64,000 nucleotides of DNA, from positions 1,302,001 to 1,366,000 of the forward strand of contig NC_020514.1 in the NCBI RefSeq assembly GCF_000347635.1, written 5' to 3'. This DNA is from Paraglaciecola psychrophila 170 (GTDB lineage: Bacteria > Pseudomonadota > Gammaproteobacteria > Enterobacterales > Alteromonadaceae). The notes beneath the pieces were generated by a model, which saw nothing but the letters and a program-made list of their open reading frames with translations, searched no databases and had not been told where the DNA came from. Positions 47,369 to 56,707 of this stretch are shown piece by piece (the first letter of the stretch is position 1; each line of letters opens with the position of its first letter). The position numbers and the translations under genes were made by a program.

Positions 47369-48169
47369 ATGCAACATGTATTACCTACTATACCCAGACC
47401 TTCTTTATTTCATATGCTCAGTGAAGGCAGAACATTAATTGAACTCAGTGCGTTTGGAGCTGCTTTACCCTTTTTAAAGAGGGCTCCTTCTGGTGACGGG
47501 CATCCGGTAATGGTGCTTCCTGGTTTTTTAGCCAGTGATTTTTCAACTAAACCCATACGCTCTTTTTTAAAAGGTAAAGGTTATGCAATCTATGGTTGGG
47601 AACTCGGACGGAATTTTGGCACCCATATAGTCGGTGGTGAACAAGTATTAAGTGATCAATTAATTAATCGAGTAATTGAATTATCGGTCATTCATAACGC
47701 GAAGGTCAGTTTAATTGGCTGGAGTTTGGGTGGTATTTTAGCTAGAGAGCTTGCTCGGATTATTCCAGATTGCGTGCGTCAAGTCATTACACTGGGTAGT
47801 CCATTCAATGGTTCGCAAGGGTCTTCTCCCGCAGTCGAAAGATTGTTTGAACTTATTAATGGTAATGTTTCTCAATCTAATCCAGATGCGGTGAGAAAGA
47901 TGTTTACCCCTCCACCGGTTCCAAATTCGGCATTATATTCTAAAACTGATGGTGTTGTTCATTGGCAAGCTTGTATTAATCACCGAATTGAAGCACATCA
48001 TCAGGCTGAAAATATTCAGGTACGAGGCAGTCATTCTGGCTTAGGTCACAATCCACAGGCTGTGTGGATTGTCGCGAATAGATTGTCGCAACCAGAAGCT
48101 AGTTGGCAGCTATATAAAAACGCTGAACTTGAAAAACCTCAGTTTTCAGGCAAGCTAAAGTACGTTTGA
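47369..48169 (+). CDS. Alpha/beta hydrolase, lipase/acyltransferase-like
   Basis: 266 residues, no signal peptide. MVLPGFLASDFSTKPIRSFL is the oxyanion-region strand, GWSLGGILARELA holds the nucleophile serine, and SKTDGVVHWQACINH with RGSHSGLGHNP give the acid and histidine. It resembles cytoplasmic lipases found beside WS/DGAT. It starts 25 bp past the acyltransferase stop. Hydrolysis of stored esters is the simplest reading but is inferred. Confidence 0.82.
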   Translation: MQHVLPTIPRPSLFHMLSEGRTLIELSAFGAALPFLKRAPSGDGHPVMVLPGFLASDFSTKPIRSFLKGKGYAIYGWELGRNFGTHIVGGEQVLSDQLINRVIELSVIHNAKVSLIGWSLGGILARELARIIPDCVRQVITLGSPFNGSQGSSPAVERLFELINGNVSQSNPDAVRKMFTPPPVPNSALYSKTDGVVHWQACINHRIEAHHQAENIQVRGSHSGLGHNPQAVWIVANRLSQPEASWQLYKNAELEKPQFSGKLKYV

Positions 48170-48191
48170 TTTGCTAGGAGTTTTGACACCT

Positions 48192-49097
48192 TTGAATACT
48201 ATCACTCACCATCCCGAGCAGTTGGTTGCAGCTAACAACCTCTATATTAATTACGATAGTTTTGGAGATAAAAGTCATCCAGCTATTGTATTGATCATGG
48301 GCTTAGCCACTCAAATGATTTATTGGGACGAACAGTTTTGCAAATTACTAGCCTCACAAGGCTATTGGGTTATCAGATTTGATAACCGGGATAATGGCAA
48401 AAGTACTTGGTTGGACTCAATACCTCCACCCACTAGTCTTGCTTTACTGACAAATGCGGTGTTTAAACGCCCACTTGGTGCCACTTATTTATTGTCTGAT
48501 ATGATGCAAGATACAGTGAGCTTATTAGATGCATTACAGCTTGAAAGTGCACATATAGTGGGCGCATCTATGGGCGGAATGATTGCTCAAGAAATTGCAA
48601 TCCATCACCCACACAGAGTTAAAAGTCTTACTTCTATCATGTCTACTACCGGTAATAGGAAGTTACCCAAGCCGTCTGCGGCCTTTAGTTTTAAAATGCT
48701 TAAACCTCCTCCTAAAGATGTTGATAAAGCCGTTACCTATGGTATGCATGTGTGGCGGATGATACAGGGGAATTATTATCCATTTGATCAACCAAAAGTG
48801 CTTGGTTTAATAACGCGGGCATTACAGCGAGGTTTTAATCCTGCGGGCAACACCCGGCAACTAGCCGCTATTTTGGACTCGCCGGATAGAACTAAAGCCC
48901 TAAATACTTTAACCGTATCCAGCTTAATCCTACATGGTGAGGACGACCCTTTAGTACTTGTTGCTTGTGGGTATGCCACAGCTAAAGCGATACCCAATGC
49001 CAAAATAAAAACCTACCCAGGTATGGGGCACACCATACCCAGTCAACTATATGCTGATATAACCCAACAGATACTGGATCACATTAAGGCTAGCTGA
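48192..49097 (+). CDS. Alpha/beta hydrolase, second copy in the lipid cluster
   Basis: About 301 residues. Start choice: TTG 48192 with AGGAG at 48176-48180, eleven bases away; the open frame goes back to TTG 48171 and an intermediate TTG 48183 is too close to the ribosome site. Motifs: IVLIMGLATQMIYW, GASMGGMIAQEIAI (nucleophile), LHGEDDPLVLVACG (acid), PGMGHTIP (histidine). No signal peptide. Same operon as the WS/DGAT gene by spacing. Confidence 0.8.
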   Translation: MNTITHHPEQLVAANNLYINYDSFGDKSHPAIVLIMGLATQMIYWDEQFCKLLASQGYWVIRFDNRDNGKSTWLDSIPPPTSLALLTNAVFKRPLGATYLLSDMMQDTVSLLDALQLESAHIVGASMGGMIAQEIAIHHPHRVKSLTSIMSTTGNRKLPKPSAAFSFKMLKPPPKDVDKAVTYGMHVWRMIQGNYYPFDQPKVLGLITRALQRGFNPAGNTRQLAAILDSPDRTKALNTLTVSSLILHGEDDPLVLVACGYATAKAIPNAKIKTYPGMGHTIPSQLYADITQQILDHIKAS

Positions 49098-49099
49098 CT

Positions 49100-49882
49100 T
49101 TATTTAAAACGTGCAAACAATCCGTTAACGCTGCGCACCATCCATCGAGGATAGTGTGTGGCCATTTGTACTAACAATTTGTTGGCTACCTTGTCCAAAA
49201 ATACGACTTCTCCTTTCATACTTGCCTTATATGCTTGCGCAGCAAGTTCCATCGGATCTGCTTTTAAAAATTTAGGAATAAACTTTTCAAAGCCATCAGC
49301 GTGAGTGAGCATTTGGGTTTCTGTCATGCCAGGGCATACACAAGTGACGCTTACTCCAGTGCCTCGAAGTTCTTCGGCGATACCTTCTGAAAAGGACAAT
49401 ACAAAAGCCTTACTGGCACCGTATGCTGCAAAGTTAGGGGTCGGCATAAAGCTAGCAATAGAGCCTACATTGACAATTTTCCCTTGCCGACGGGCAAGCA
49501 TGGGTTTGATAAATTGTTGGGTCATATTGACCAAACTCTGAATGTTTAATTGCAATAAGTTATTTAACTGCTGTGAATCGCTTAGGCTCAACTTTTCGAC
49601 TTGCATCATGCCTGCATTATTCACCAATATATCGACTTTTATTTCTTTTAATGCGATCGCTTCAAATAGCTTTTGTGCCGCATCGACGGGGATCAAGTCG
49701 GCGGCGAAGACATGCACATCGACTGCGTATTTTGCTTTTAGTTCGCTAGCAAAATCCATTAACTTAGATGCATTACGTGCTACTAACACTAAGTCATGTC
49801 CATTCTTTGCATAGACTTCTGCAAAGCTACGACCTATACCTTCTGATGAGCCTGTGATCAGTGCTGTTTTAAGTTTGGGCAT
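49100..49882 (-). CDS. Short-chain dehydrogenase/reductase
   Basis: 260 residues from ATG 49882, where AGAGG lies six bases before; a longer frame from 49915 adds only an unlikely leader. TGSSEGIGRSFAEVY binds the cofactor, NNAGMM and SIAS (active-site Ser) precede YGASK. It resembles SDRs that act on acyl or keto groups and is often named ketoacyl reductase-like. It faces the hydrolase pair tail to tail with a two-base gap, so the gene is in the lipid cluster but not in its operon. Confidence 0.85.
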   Translation of the reverse strand: MPKLKTALITGSSEGIGRSFAEVYAKNGHDLVLVARNASKLMDFASELKAKYAVDVHVFAADLIPVDAAQKLFEAIALKEIKVDILVNNAGMMQVEKLSLSDSQQLNNLLQLNIQSLVNMTQQFIKPMLARRQGKIVNVGSIASFMPTPNFAAYGASKAFVLSFSEGIAEELRGTGVSVTCVCPGMTETQMLTHADGFEKFIPKFLKADPMELAAQAYKASMKGEVVFLDKVANKLLVQMATHYPRWMVRSVNGLFARFK

Positions 49883-49938
49883 TGCGAACCTCTTTGTTAA
49901 TTTAGGTGATGTCACAGGTGACCATCAGATTAGCTATT

Positions 49939-50214
49939 TTATGGTTTATTCTGGGTAAATGAATCGTCTGAGAAACCAAGCTGTGGTGATGTTTCAGTTG
50001 TACTTTTTTTGATTTTATTTTTATGGGCTGCTTGTGCTCTTTTTTTACGTGTTGCACAGGCTTTGATAATTTTACTCTGAACATCTTGTTCTAAGTTTAT
50101 CCAATGTACTCTTTCTTCTCTAGATCTGAAACAGCCAACACAGAAACCTTTTGGTCCAGATTGGCACACACCAATACATGGGCTGGTAATTTCAAATATT
50201 TCAATTTGTTTCAA
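49939..50214 (-). CDS. DUF1289 protein
   Basis: A 91-residue protein. SPCIGVCQSGPKGFCVGCFR carries the four cysteines of the DUF1289 metal-binding motif, followed by SREERVHWINLEQ. The basic C-terminus (RKKRAQAAHKNKIKK) is an extension. The function of the family is unknown. The TGA to the SDR start leaves only about 56 bp, so they may be co-transcribed. Confidence 0.88.
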   Translation of the reverse strand: MKQIEIFEITSPCIGVCQSGPKGFCVGCFRSREERVHWINLEQDVQSKIIKACATRKKRAQAAHKNKIKKSTTETSPQLGFSDDSFTQNKP

Positions 50215-50509
50215 AGCAAGATCACTGACATTATTGTGTTCATGTAATTAAAGTGTAGGCCCGTATGATTTAATTGGTATTTAACAGGTTATATTTTAAA
50301 TTCTACTTAGAATATAAAATATATACAGACTTAGGATACTTATTGCCATTTTTAAATAAAATGCATGTGGAAAAAATCGATTTATATCTCTTTAAGAGTA
50401 TTTCTAGTATGCGCTGTCATTTTTTTAGTGCCTTTGTTTGTTCCGTACTTTTTTATGTTGTAACACCATGATTTATCTGGTCTTATAATTGGTAAAACGC
50501 GGTGAACCC
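50215..50509. other. Intergenic stretch
   Basis: AT-rich. A plus frame at 50274-50471 encodes a 65-residue hydrophobic/basic sequence that I do not recognise and do not call a gene. Nothing else seen. Confidence 0.4.
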
Positions 50510-50828
50510 GTTTGAACGATATCTTTGAGCATGACGATAAATTAAATATCCTAGAAGTAACTGACTATGAGCAGGCAGTGCTTTAGTTCTATCTTCTCCG
50601 CTTACTCAAAATAGTATTCCAGTGACAAATATTGATCCAACTAATCATTATGCAATAGGCTTTGGTGAGCAATGATTGCAATTGTCTAAGCACTCTAAAA
50701 GTGACACGGACATGAACAAGTTACAATATGCAGTAAAATTAATGATTGATAACGGCACCCTGAATAATATTATGAATAAGTATTACGGTGAAAATTGGCT
50801 TCAGGTTAATCAGTTGGTATTAAAGTAA
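50510..50828 (+). pseudogene. Periplasmic solute-binding protein (SBP_bac_3-like), C-terminal fragment
   Basis: Frames here read HDDKLNILEVTDYEQAVL, a stop, and, in another frame, SIPVTNIDPTNHYAIGFGEQ, a TGA, then DTDMNKLQYAVKLMIDNGTL and NNIMNKYYGENW to TAA 50828. The IGFG..L..AV..L..DGT...I..KY.G pattern is the end of polar amino-acid-binding proteins. The N-terminal two-thirds are gone. It is a relic. Confidence 0.65.
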
Positions 50829-50847
50829 TTTAGTTAATTGTTGTGAT

Positions 50848-50873
50848 TAAAAATAAGGCCGCTAAGCGACCTC
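50848..50873 (-). terminator. Terminator after pepO
   Basis: On the minus strand, GGTCGC-TTA-GCGGCC followed by TTATTTTT, 22 bp after the peptidase stop. Confidence 0.55.
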
Positions 50874-50894
50874 CTTAATGCTATAGATTGCTTA

Positions 50895-52961
50895 TTACCA
50901 AATTTTGACTCTGTCCTCAGGTTTAAGATACATCGCATCGCCTTCTTTAACATCAAATGCTTGATAGAAAACATCTACGTTGCCCACTATACCGTTAACG
51001 CGGAACTCTCCTGGTGAATGTGGATCACTAATCAATTGCGCTCTTAATGCATCTTCTCGGGATTTACTGCGCCACACTTGGGCATATCCCATAAAGAAAC
51101 GCTGGTCGCCAGTTAGGCCATCAATCACAGGTGACGTTTTACCATCTAGTGACATTTGATATGCTTTGTATCCGATAGTCACGCCCGCTAAGTCACCAAT
51201 ATTTTCGCCTAAGGTCAATTCACCATTGACGGTTTGACCTTCAATGGGCTCAAATTTGTTGAACTGAGCAACTAATTTTTTGCCTAGTACATCAAACGCT
51301 GCGCGGTCCGCATCTGTCCACCAACTGCGCAAGTTACCTTGACCATCATATTTTGAACCTTGATCGTCAAAGCCATGGCCAATTTCGTGGCCAATTACCG
51401 CGCCAATGGCGCCATAATTCACTGCATCTTCGGCATTCATATCAAAAAATGGCGATTGCAAAATTCCCGCTGGGAAAACGATTTCGTTTCTTACAGGGTG
51501 ATAATATGCGTTGATAGTTTGAGGTGTCATGCCCCAATCAGCTTTGTCGACTGGCTTGCCTATTTTGTTAGTGTCTTCAAAGTGGTCAAAGGTCGAGTAT
51601 CGAATATAATTACCCACTAAATCATTGGCTTTGATTTCTAAAGCAGAATAATCACGCCATTTATCTGGGTAACCAATTTTAGGTGTGAATGCGGCTAATT
51701 TTTCTAAGGCTGCTTTCTTAGTTTCAGGCGTCATCCATTCTAATTGATTGATACTTTCGCCATAGGCTTTCGTCAGGTTTTGGACTAAGACATCCATCTT
51801 GGTTTTAGCTTCTGGGGTAAAGTGGCGTTCGACATATTGTTGGCCCAACACTTCACCTAATATACTGCTTGTTGCTGCCACTGCACGTTTCCAGCGAGGT
51901 CTTTGTTCTGGAATTCCGTTTAAAGTAGTGGAGTGGAAATCGAAGTGTAAGTCGACCATATCTTGACTGAGACGCGAAGCGTAACTGTCGACTAAGTTAA
52001 AGGCTAGGTAGTCTTGCCAAGTTTGTAAATCGTGCGCGGCGAATATCCCAGCAATTTGCTCAAAATATGGCATATTGCGGACTACCATATCATTGACTTC
52101 ACCCACACCACTTGCATCAGCATAGGCTTGCCAGTCAAAGGAACCGATTAAGGCTTTGACTTGAGTAGTGCTCTTTTTATTATAATTTTTCTCTGCATCC
52201 CGGCTTTCAACACGCGACAGGTGTTTGCCTGCGATATCTTTTTCTAAAGCCATGATCTTATTGGCTGCGTCAGCACCAGACTGATGCCCAGACTTTGTTA
52301 AAATATCGGTCATGTATTTTTCAGTGGCAGCGCGGAAGTTAACAAATTTTTCTTCTTCTTTGCTGTAATAATCTCTGTCAGGCAGGGTTAATCCACTTTG
52401 ATAAAGGTACATAGTGACCACTTCAGGATCTTTAGCATCAGGAGAGGTATAGAAGTTAAATGCACCGCTTACCCCTAAGACATATAGCTCGCCAAAAACT
52501 TTAGAAAGTTGCTGCATATTTTCTGCTGCATAAATGCTGGCGAGCAAAGGTTCAAGGGGGGACATACCTTTCTCATTTGCCTGCTCAACGTTCATGTAAC
52601 TGTTATACATATCTCCCAGTTTCTGGGTGTTTGAGCCTTTTATAGCTTGGGTGTTAGATGACTCTTGGATTAATGTCTTTAAGTTTTCTTGGGTGTCGTC
52701 ATACAAAACATTAAATATGCCATAGCGGGATTTGTCTGCTGGGATCTCGGTTTGTGTTAGCCACGCACCGTTTACATGTCTAAAAAAGTCATCTTGAGCG
52801 CGAACGTTTTGATCAACGGCTGTTAAATCGATCCCCGAGGTCATCACAGCCTGACTGATAATTGCTGGAGTGACAGTTGGGTCAGATTGACTTGTGGGAG
52901 TACACGCACTTAAACCTAGCGCCAAACTGATACTAAACGCTAACATACTGATTTTATTCAT
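50895..52961 (-). CDS. pepO: M13-family metallopeptidase, PepO-like lipoprotein
   Basis: 688 residues. Lipoprotein signal LGLSAC near residue 20 directs it to the envelope. The zinc site is complete: GHEIGHGFDD (HExxH) and GENIGDLAG (ExxxD), with the substrate motif NAYYHPVRNEIVFPAGIL and the C-terminal KPEDRVKIW. It is a neprilysin-type endopeptidase that degrades small peptides. It is monocistronic and ends in a clear hairpin. Confidence 0.92.
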   Translation of the reverse strand: MNKISMLAFSISLALGLSACTPTSQSDPTVTPAIISQAVMTSGIDLTAVDQNVRAQDDFFRHVNGAWLTQTEIPADKSRYGIFNVLYDDTQENLKTLIQESSNTQAIKGSNTQKLGDMYNSYMNVEQANEKGMSPLEPLLASIYAAENMQQLSKVFGELYVLGVSGAFNFYTSPDAKDPEVVTMYLYQSGLTLPDRDYYSKEEEKFVNFRAATEKYMTDILTKSGHQSGADAANKIMALEKDIAGKHLSRVESRDAEKNYNKKSTTQVKALIGSFDWQAYADASGVGEVNDMVVRNMPYFEQIAGIFAAHDLQTWQDYLAFNLVDSYASRLSQDMVDLHFDFHSTTLNGIPEQRPRWKRAVAATSSILGEVLGQQYVERHFTPEAKTKMDVLVQNLTKAYGESINQLEWMTPETKKAALEKLAAFTPKIGYPDKWRDYSALEIKANDLVGNYIRYSTFDHFEDTNKIGKPVDKADWGMTPQTINAYYHPVRNEIVFPAGILQSPFFDMNAEDAVNYGAIGAVIGHEIGHGFDDQGSKYDGQGNLRSWWTDADRAAFDVLGKKLVAQFNKFEPIEGQTVNGELTLGENIGDLAGVTIGYKAYQMSLDGKTSPVIDGLTGDQRFFMGYAQVWRSKSREDALRAQLISDPHSPGEFRVNGIVGNVDVFYQAFDVKEGDAMYLKPEDRVKIW

Positions 52962-53409
52962 CTGTCTACCTTCATGGAGCTATGTTTTTAGCTCTCGTTT
53001 TGTTTTATGGAGGGGCATGAGTTTACTGATTGCTCGGGGTAACTGCAAAAGGTGAAAATAGTTAAGTGTGAGGATTTGTTACAGTGAATTAACATACGTG
53101 TCCTGGTAACTCGCGGTAACTCGCAATCAATTGGCTTTGCTTTTCTCTGCGCTACCTGTACGCGGCACCCGGTGACCTCTGTGATTTAAATATCTTGTTT
53201 TTGGCTCTTCAGTATTAAAAGCTATATACCACAGAGAAAAAGGAGCGCTTCGCTTCACACAGGAGTAGACATGTTAAGACAAACTAATTTAAATATAAAT
53301 ATGGGTTTTGTCTAATCAGCGAATCTGCAATTCACCTCAGAACACAGAGCGTTTCGTAGAGGGAAGAAATTAAGATGGATTGGTATTAGCTTATTTTCCA
53401 CATATAAAA
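52962..53409. other. Intergenic stretch with a dispersed repeat
   Basis: No gene. Tandem GGTAACTCGC pair at about 53106-53123, and a 28-bp segment at 53156-53183 that recurs inverted at 62527-62554. The rest resembles a degraded version of the repeat-rich spacer near 62530-62700 (both contain CACAGAG and CTCTGC-type blocks). Confidence 0.5.
53156..53183. repeat. CACCGGGTGCC-core repeat, copy 1
   Basis: The reverse complement of this 28-bp segment matches 62527-62554 with about two differences (shared CACAGAGG and CACCGGGTGCCGCG). The core CACCGGGTGCC is itself nearly palindromic. Confidence 0.7.
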
Positions 53410-53447
53410 AAATCCGATGAAATTCCTTTCATCGGATTTGTGTTTTT
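53410..53447 (-). terminator. Terminator of the pyruvate dehydrogenase operon
   Basis: A 13-bp perfect stem (AAATCCGATGAAA / TTTCATCGGATTT) with a four-base loop, 22 bp past the lpd stop, with T/A tracts on both sides. Confidence 0.85.
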
Positions 53448-53468
53448 GGAATGAATAGTTACCAGTAT

Positions 53469-54890
53469 TTACTTTTTCTTTGCCTTAGCATTTGGCAAGT
53501 CAGTAATGCTACCTTCGTACATTTCAGCGGCTAGGCCGATTGATTCGTTAAGGGTAGGGTGAGCATGGATAGTTAATGCGATATCTTCTGCATCGGCTCC
53601 CATTTCAATCGCTAGGCCAATTTCACCTAACATTTCACCGGCGTTAATACCGACAATAGCGCCACCAATGATACGATGTGTCTCTTTGTCGAAGATCAAC
53701 TTAGTCAAACCTTCAGTACGTGCGGATGCAATCGCACGGCCTGATGCAGCCCAAGGGAAAGTCGAAGCTTCGTAATTGAGGCCTTGTTCTTTGGCTTCCT
53801 TTTCAGTTACACCTACCCATGCTATTTCCGGATCAGTATAAGCAACAGAAGGAATGCCTTTAGGGTCGAAGTAATGCTTTTTACCTGAGATAACTTCTGC
53901 AGCCACATGACCTTCGTGTGCTGCTTTGTGAGCGAGCATAGGCTGCCCGATTAAGTCACCTAAAGCAAAAATATTAGATACGTTCGTACGAAGTTGTTTA
54001 TCAACATTAATAAAGCCACGTTCGTCTACCTTCACACCGGCTTTTTCTGCATCAACTACACTGCCATTCGGACGACGGCCAACGGCAACCAGTACTTTAT
54101 CGTACCTAACCGGTTCTGCGGGTGCTTGTTTGCCTTCAAAAGTAACATATAAGCCGTCTTCTTTTGCTTCAACTGCTGTTACTTTGGTTTCTAGCATCAC
54201 GTTGAATTTATTTTTTACATACTTTTGATAAGCTTTTATTACGTCTTTGTCAGCCGCAGGGATAAGTTGGTCAAGGAATTCGACTACGTCAATTTTTGAA
54301 CCTAGCGCACGGTAAACTGTACCCATCTCCAAGCCAATAATACCACCGCCTAGGACTAACATTTTTTCTGGTATATCCGCTAGCTCTAGAGCGCCAGTTG
54401 AGTCGATTACGCGAGGATCATCTTTTGGAATAAACGGTAAGGTAACTGGCTCAGACCCGGCAGCAATAACAGCATTGTCGAAGGTGATAGTCGTTTTTCC
54501 GTCTTTGCCTTCAACTTCAAGAGTATTGCTGCTGGTAAACTTACCATAACCTTGTACGTGTTTAACCTTACGCATCTTGGCCATACCGGATAAACCTTTG
54601 GTTAACTGCTCAATAACGCTGTCTTTCCAACCACGGATTTTGTCTAAATCAATAACAGGTTCACCAAAAGATACACCATGGCTAGCCATATCTTTAGCAT
54701 CGTCAATAACCTTGGCTACGTGAAGTAATGCTTTTGAAGGGATACAGCCCACGTTCAGACATACACCACCTAAAGTAACACGGGCATCAACTATTACTGT
54801 CTCCACGCCTAAATCAGCAGCGCGAAAAGCGGCTGCATAGCCCCCTGGGCCTGCACCTAATACAACTAACTGAGTCTTGATTTCGCTCAT
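53469..54890 (-). CDS. lpdA: Dihydrolipoyl dehydrogenase (E3)
   Basis: 473 residues. FAD motif GAGPGGYAAAFRAADLG at the start, redox-active disulfide GGVCLNVGCIPSKALLHV, NAD motif VLGGGIIGLEMGTVYRALG, and the catalytic HAHPTLNES near the C-terminus. It reoxidises the lipoyl arms of pyruvate and 2-oxoglutarate dehydrogenases. Last gene of the minus-strand operon pdhR-aceE-aceF-lpd, with its own ribosome site, followed by a strong terminator. Confidence 0.96.
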   Translation of the reverse strand: MSEIKTQLVVLGAGPGGYAAAFRAADLGVETVIVDARVTLGGVCLNVGCIPSKALLHVAKVIDDAKDMASHGVSFGEPVIDLDKIRGWKDSVIEQLTKGLSGMAKMRKVKHVQGYGKFTSSNTLEVEGKDGKTTITFDNAVIAAGSEPVTLPFIPKDDPRVIDSTGALELADIPEKMLVLGGGIIGLEMGTVYRALGSKIDVVEFLDQLIPAADKDVIKAYQKYVKNKFNVMLETKVTAVEAKEDGLYVTFEGKQAPAEPVRYDKVLVAVGRRPNGSVVDAEKAGVKVDERGFINVDKQLRTNVSNIFALGDLIGQPMLAHKAAHEGHVAAEVISGKKHYFDPKGIPSVAYTDPEIAWVGVTEKEAKEQGLNYEASTFPWAASGRAIASARTEGLTKLIFDKETHRIIGGAIVGINAGEMLGEIGLAIEMGADAEDIALTIHAHPTLNESIGLAAEMYEGSITDLPNAKAKKK

Positions 54891-55010
54891 ATGATCCTCA
54901 AATTCTTTTTTTGAACAACATGTTTTGCCGGTATTACAGCTAACATGTTGTGAATAAATCCTGCTTTTGGCTTTAGAAGTGGGTAACAGTAAACTGTCAC
55001 CCGTTCTTCA

Positions 55011-56681
55011 CTAAAGTATTATTCTACGTAAATCAGTTAAATTTGCAGCAACTTCAGTAGAAAAACGTGCACCTACTGCACCGTCGATGACCCGGTGGTC
55101 GTAAGACAGACTTAATGGCACCATCAGGCGTGGTTCAAATTCTGTACCATTCCACTTAGGTTTCATTTCTGATTTAGAGACGCCCAATATAGCAACTTCA
55201 GGGGCATTAACAATAGGCGTAAACGCTGTTCCGCCAATCCCACCTAAACTTGATATGGTGAATGTACCACCTTGCATATCGTTTGCTTTTAGCTTGCCTT
55301 CTCTGGCTTTACCAGAAATTTCGATCAACTCTTTAGAAAGCTGTTCGATGCCTTTTTTGTTGACATCTTTAATAACGGGAACCACTAAACCGCCTGGTGT
55401 TTCTACCGCGATACCGATATTAATAAATTTCTTAAGAATTAAACTTTCACCATCCTCAGATAAAGAAGAGTTAAAGGCTGGGTATTTTTCCAATGCTTTG
55501 GCCACTGCTTTCATCACAAAAACGAGAGGTGTGATTTTTAATCCAGACTTAACCTTGGCGTGGTAAGCGTTTTGTTCTTTACGGAAAGTCTCAACTTCAG
55601 TGATATCTGCCTCGTCGAACTGAGTAATATGGGGAATAGTGACCCAATTACGGTGTAAGAAGGGGCCAGATATTTTCTGAATTCGGCTTAAAGGTAAGAT
55701 TTCAATCTCACCAAACTTGGCGTGGTCAATAGGTTTAACGGTAGCAATTTGTAAAACATTGCCATTGCCAGTTGCGTTGCCGCTGGCTGATCGAGGTTTT
55801 GCTAATTCTGCTTTCACGTAGGCCTGTACGTCTTCTTTTAGAACACGTTTTTTAGGACCGGTAGCTGCCACTAGGCTTAAGTCGACACCAAATTCTCTGG
55901 CTATTCTACGTACTGAAGGTGAAGCGTGAGCTTTTCCACCAGAGGTAGGAGTAGGCGCTTCTGGAACCGCCGCCGGTTTTTCTGCAGCTGCCGGAGCCAC
56001 TTTTTCAGGTTTTTCTTCAGGCTTTTCGACAGCGGTTGGTGCCGCATCCGCCGATTTGTCAGTAGCTTTACCACCGGCGGTCTCAAGTTTAATCACAAGA
56101 GTGCCTTGCTTCACTTTGTCGCCAGTGGATATATACACTTCTTTGACTGTGCCAGCGTGAGTCGAAGGCACATCCATCGTAGCTTTATCTGTTTCTAAGG
56201 TAATCAAACCGTCTTCTTGTTCAATTACATCACCAACAGACACCAAAACATCAATTACATCCACTTCGCCATCTTCACCGATATCAGGCACAGCCACGTC
56301 AATTAGTTCACTGGCTCCATTTGCTTCAGGCTCAGCTGCCGGGGTTGATTCTGCTTTGCTAGGTTCTTCTTTTGTTGCAACTTCAGAAGCGGATTCTTTT
56401 TCTTCGGGTTCTGCTGGTGCTTCTTCTTCAGCAGCAGTTGATCCTGATGCTTTAATTTCACCAATTACATCACCTTCTTTGATTTTGTCACCCACTTTGA
56501 CCGACAAACTGATCAATTCACCTGCAAAAGGGGCAGGGATGTCCATTGATGCTTTATCGGTTTCAACGGTAATCACTCCGTCTTCAGCTTCTAATGTATC
56601 GCCGACGGCGAAACAAATTTCAATGATTTCAACTTCTTCGCCACCTACATCGGGGACTAGAATTTTTTGTATATCAGACAT
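55011..56681 (-). CDS. aceF: Dihydrolipoamide acetyltransferase (E2 of pyruvate dehydrogenase)
   Basis: 556 residues: two lipoyl domains (lysines in ETDKASM and ETDKATM), Ala/Glu/Pro linkers, a peripheral-subunit-binding domain (PSVRRIAREFGVDLSLVAAT) and the catalytic core with SYDHRVIDGAVGARF (DHRxxDG). It moves the acetyl group to CoA. Compared with E. coli AceF, which has three lipoyl domains, this one has two. A run of GAA/GCA-rich codons makes a long acidic linker between lipoyl domains. Confidence 0.95.
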   Translation of the reverse strand: MSDIQKILVPDVGGEEVEIIEICFAVGDTLEAEDGVITVETDKASMDIPAPFAGELISLSVKVGDKIKEGDVIGEIKASGSTAAEEEAPAEPEEKESASEVATKEEPSKAESTPAAEPEANGASELIDVAVPDIGEDGEVDVIDVLVSVGDVIEQEDGLITLETDKATMDVPSTHAGTVKEVYISTGDKVKQGTLVIKLETAGGKATDKSADAAPTAVEKPEEKPEKVAPAAAEKPAAVPEAPTPTSGGKAHASPSVRRIAREFGVDLSLVAATGPKKRVLKEDVQAYVKAELAKPRSASGNATGNGNVLQIATVKPIDHAKFGEIEILPLSRIQKISGPFLHRNWVTIPHITQFDEADITEVETFRKEQNAYHAKVKSGLKITPLVFVMKAVAKALEKYPAFNSSLSEDGESLILKKFINIGIAVETPGGLVVPVIKDVNKKGIEQLSKELIEISGKAREGKLKANDMQGGTFTISSLGGIGGTAFTPIVNAPEVAILGVSKSEMKPKWNGTEFEPRLMVPLSLSYDHRVIDGAVGARFSTEVAANLTDLRRIIL

Positions 56682-56707
56682 ATGTAAAACTCCTTATCTA
56701 GTCACTA

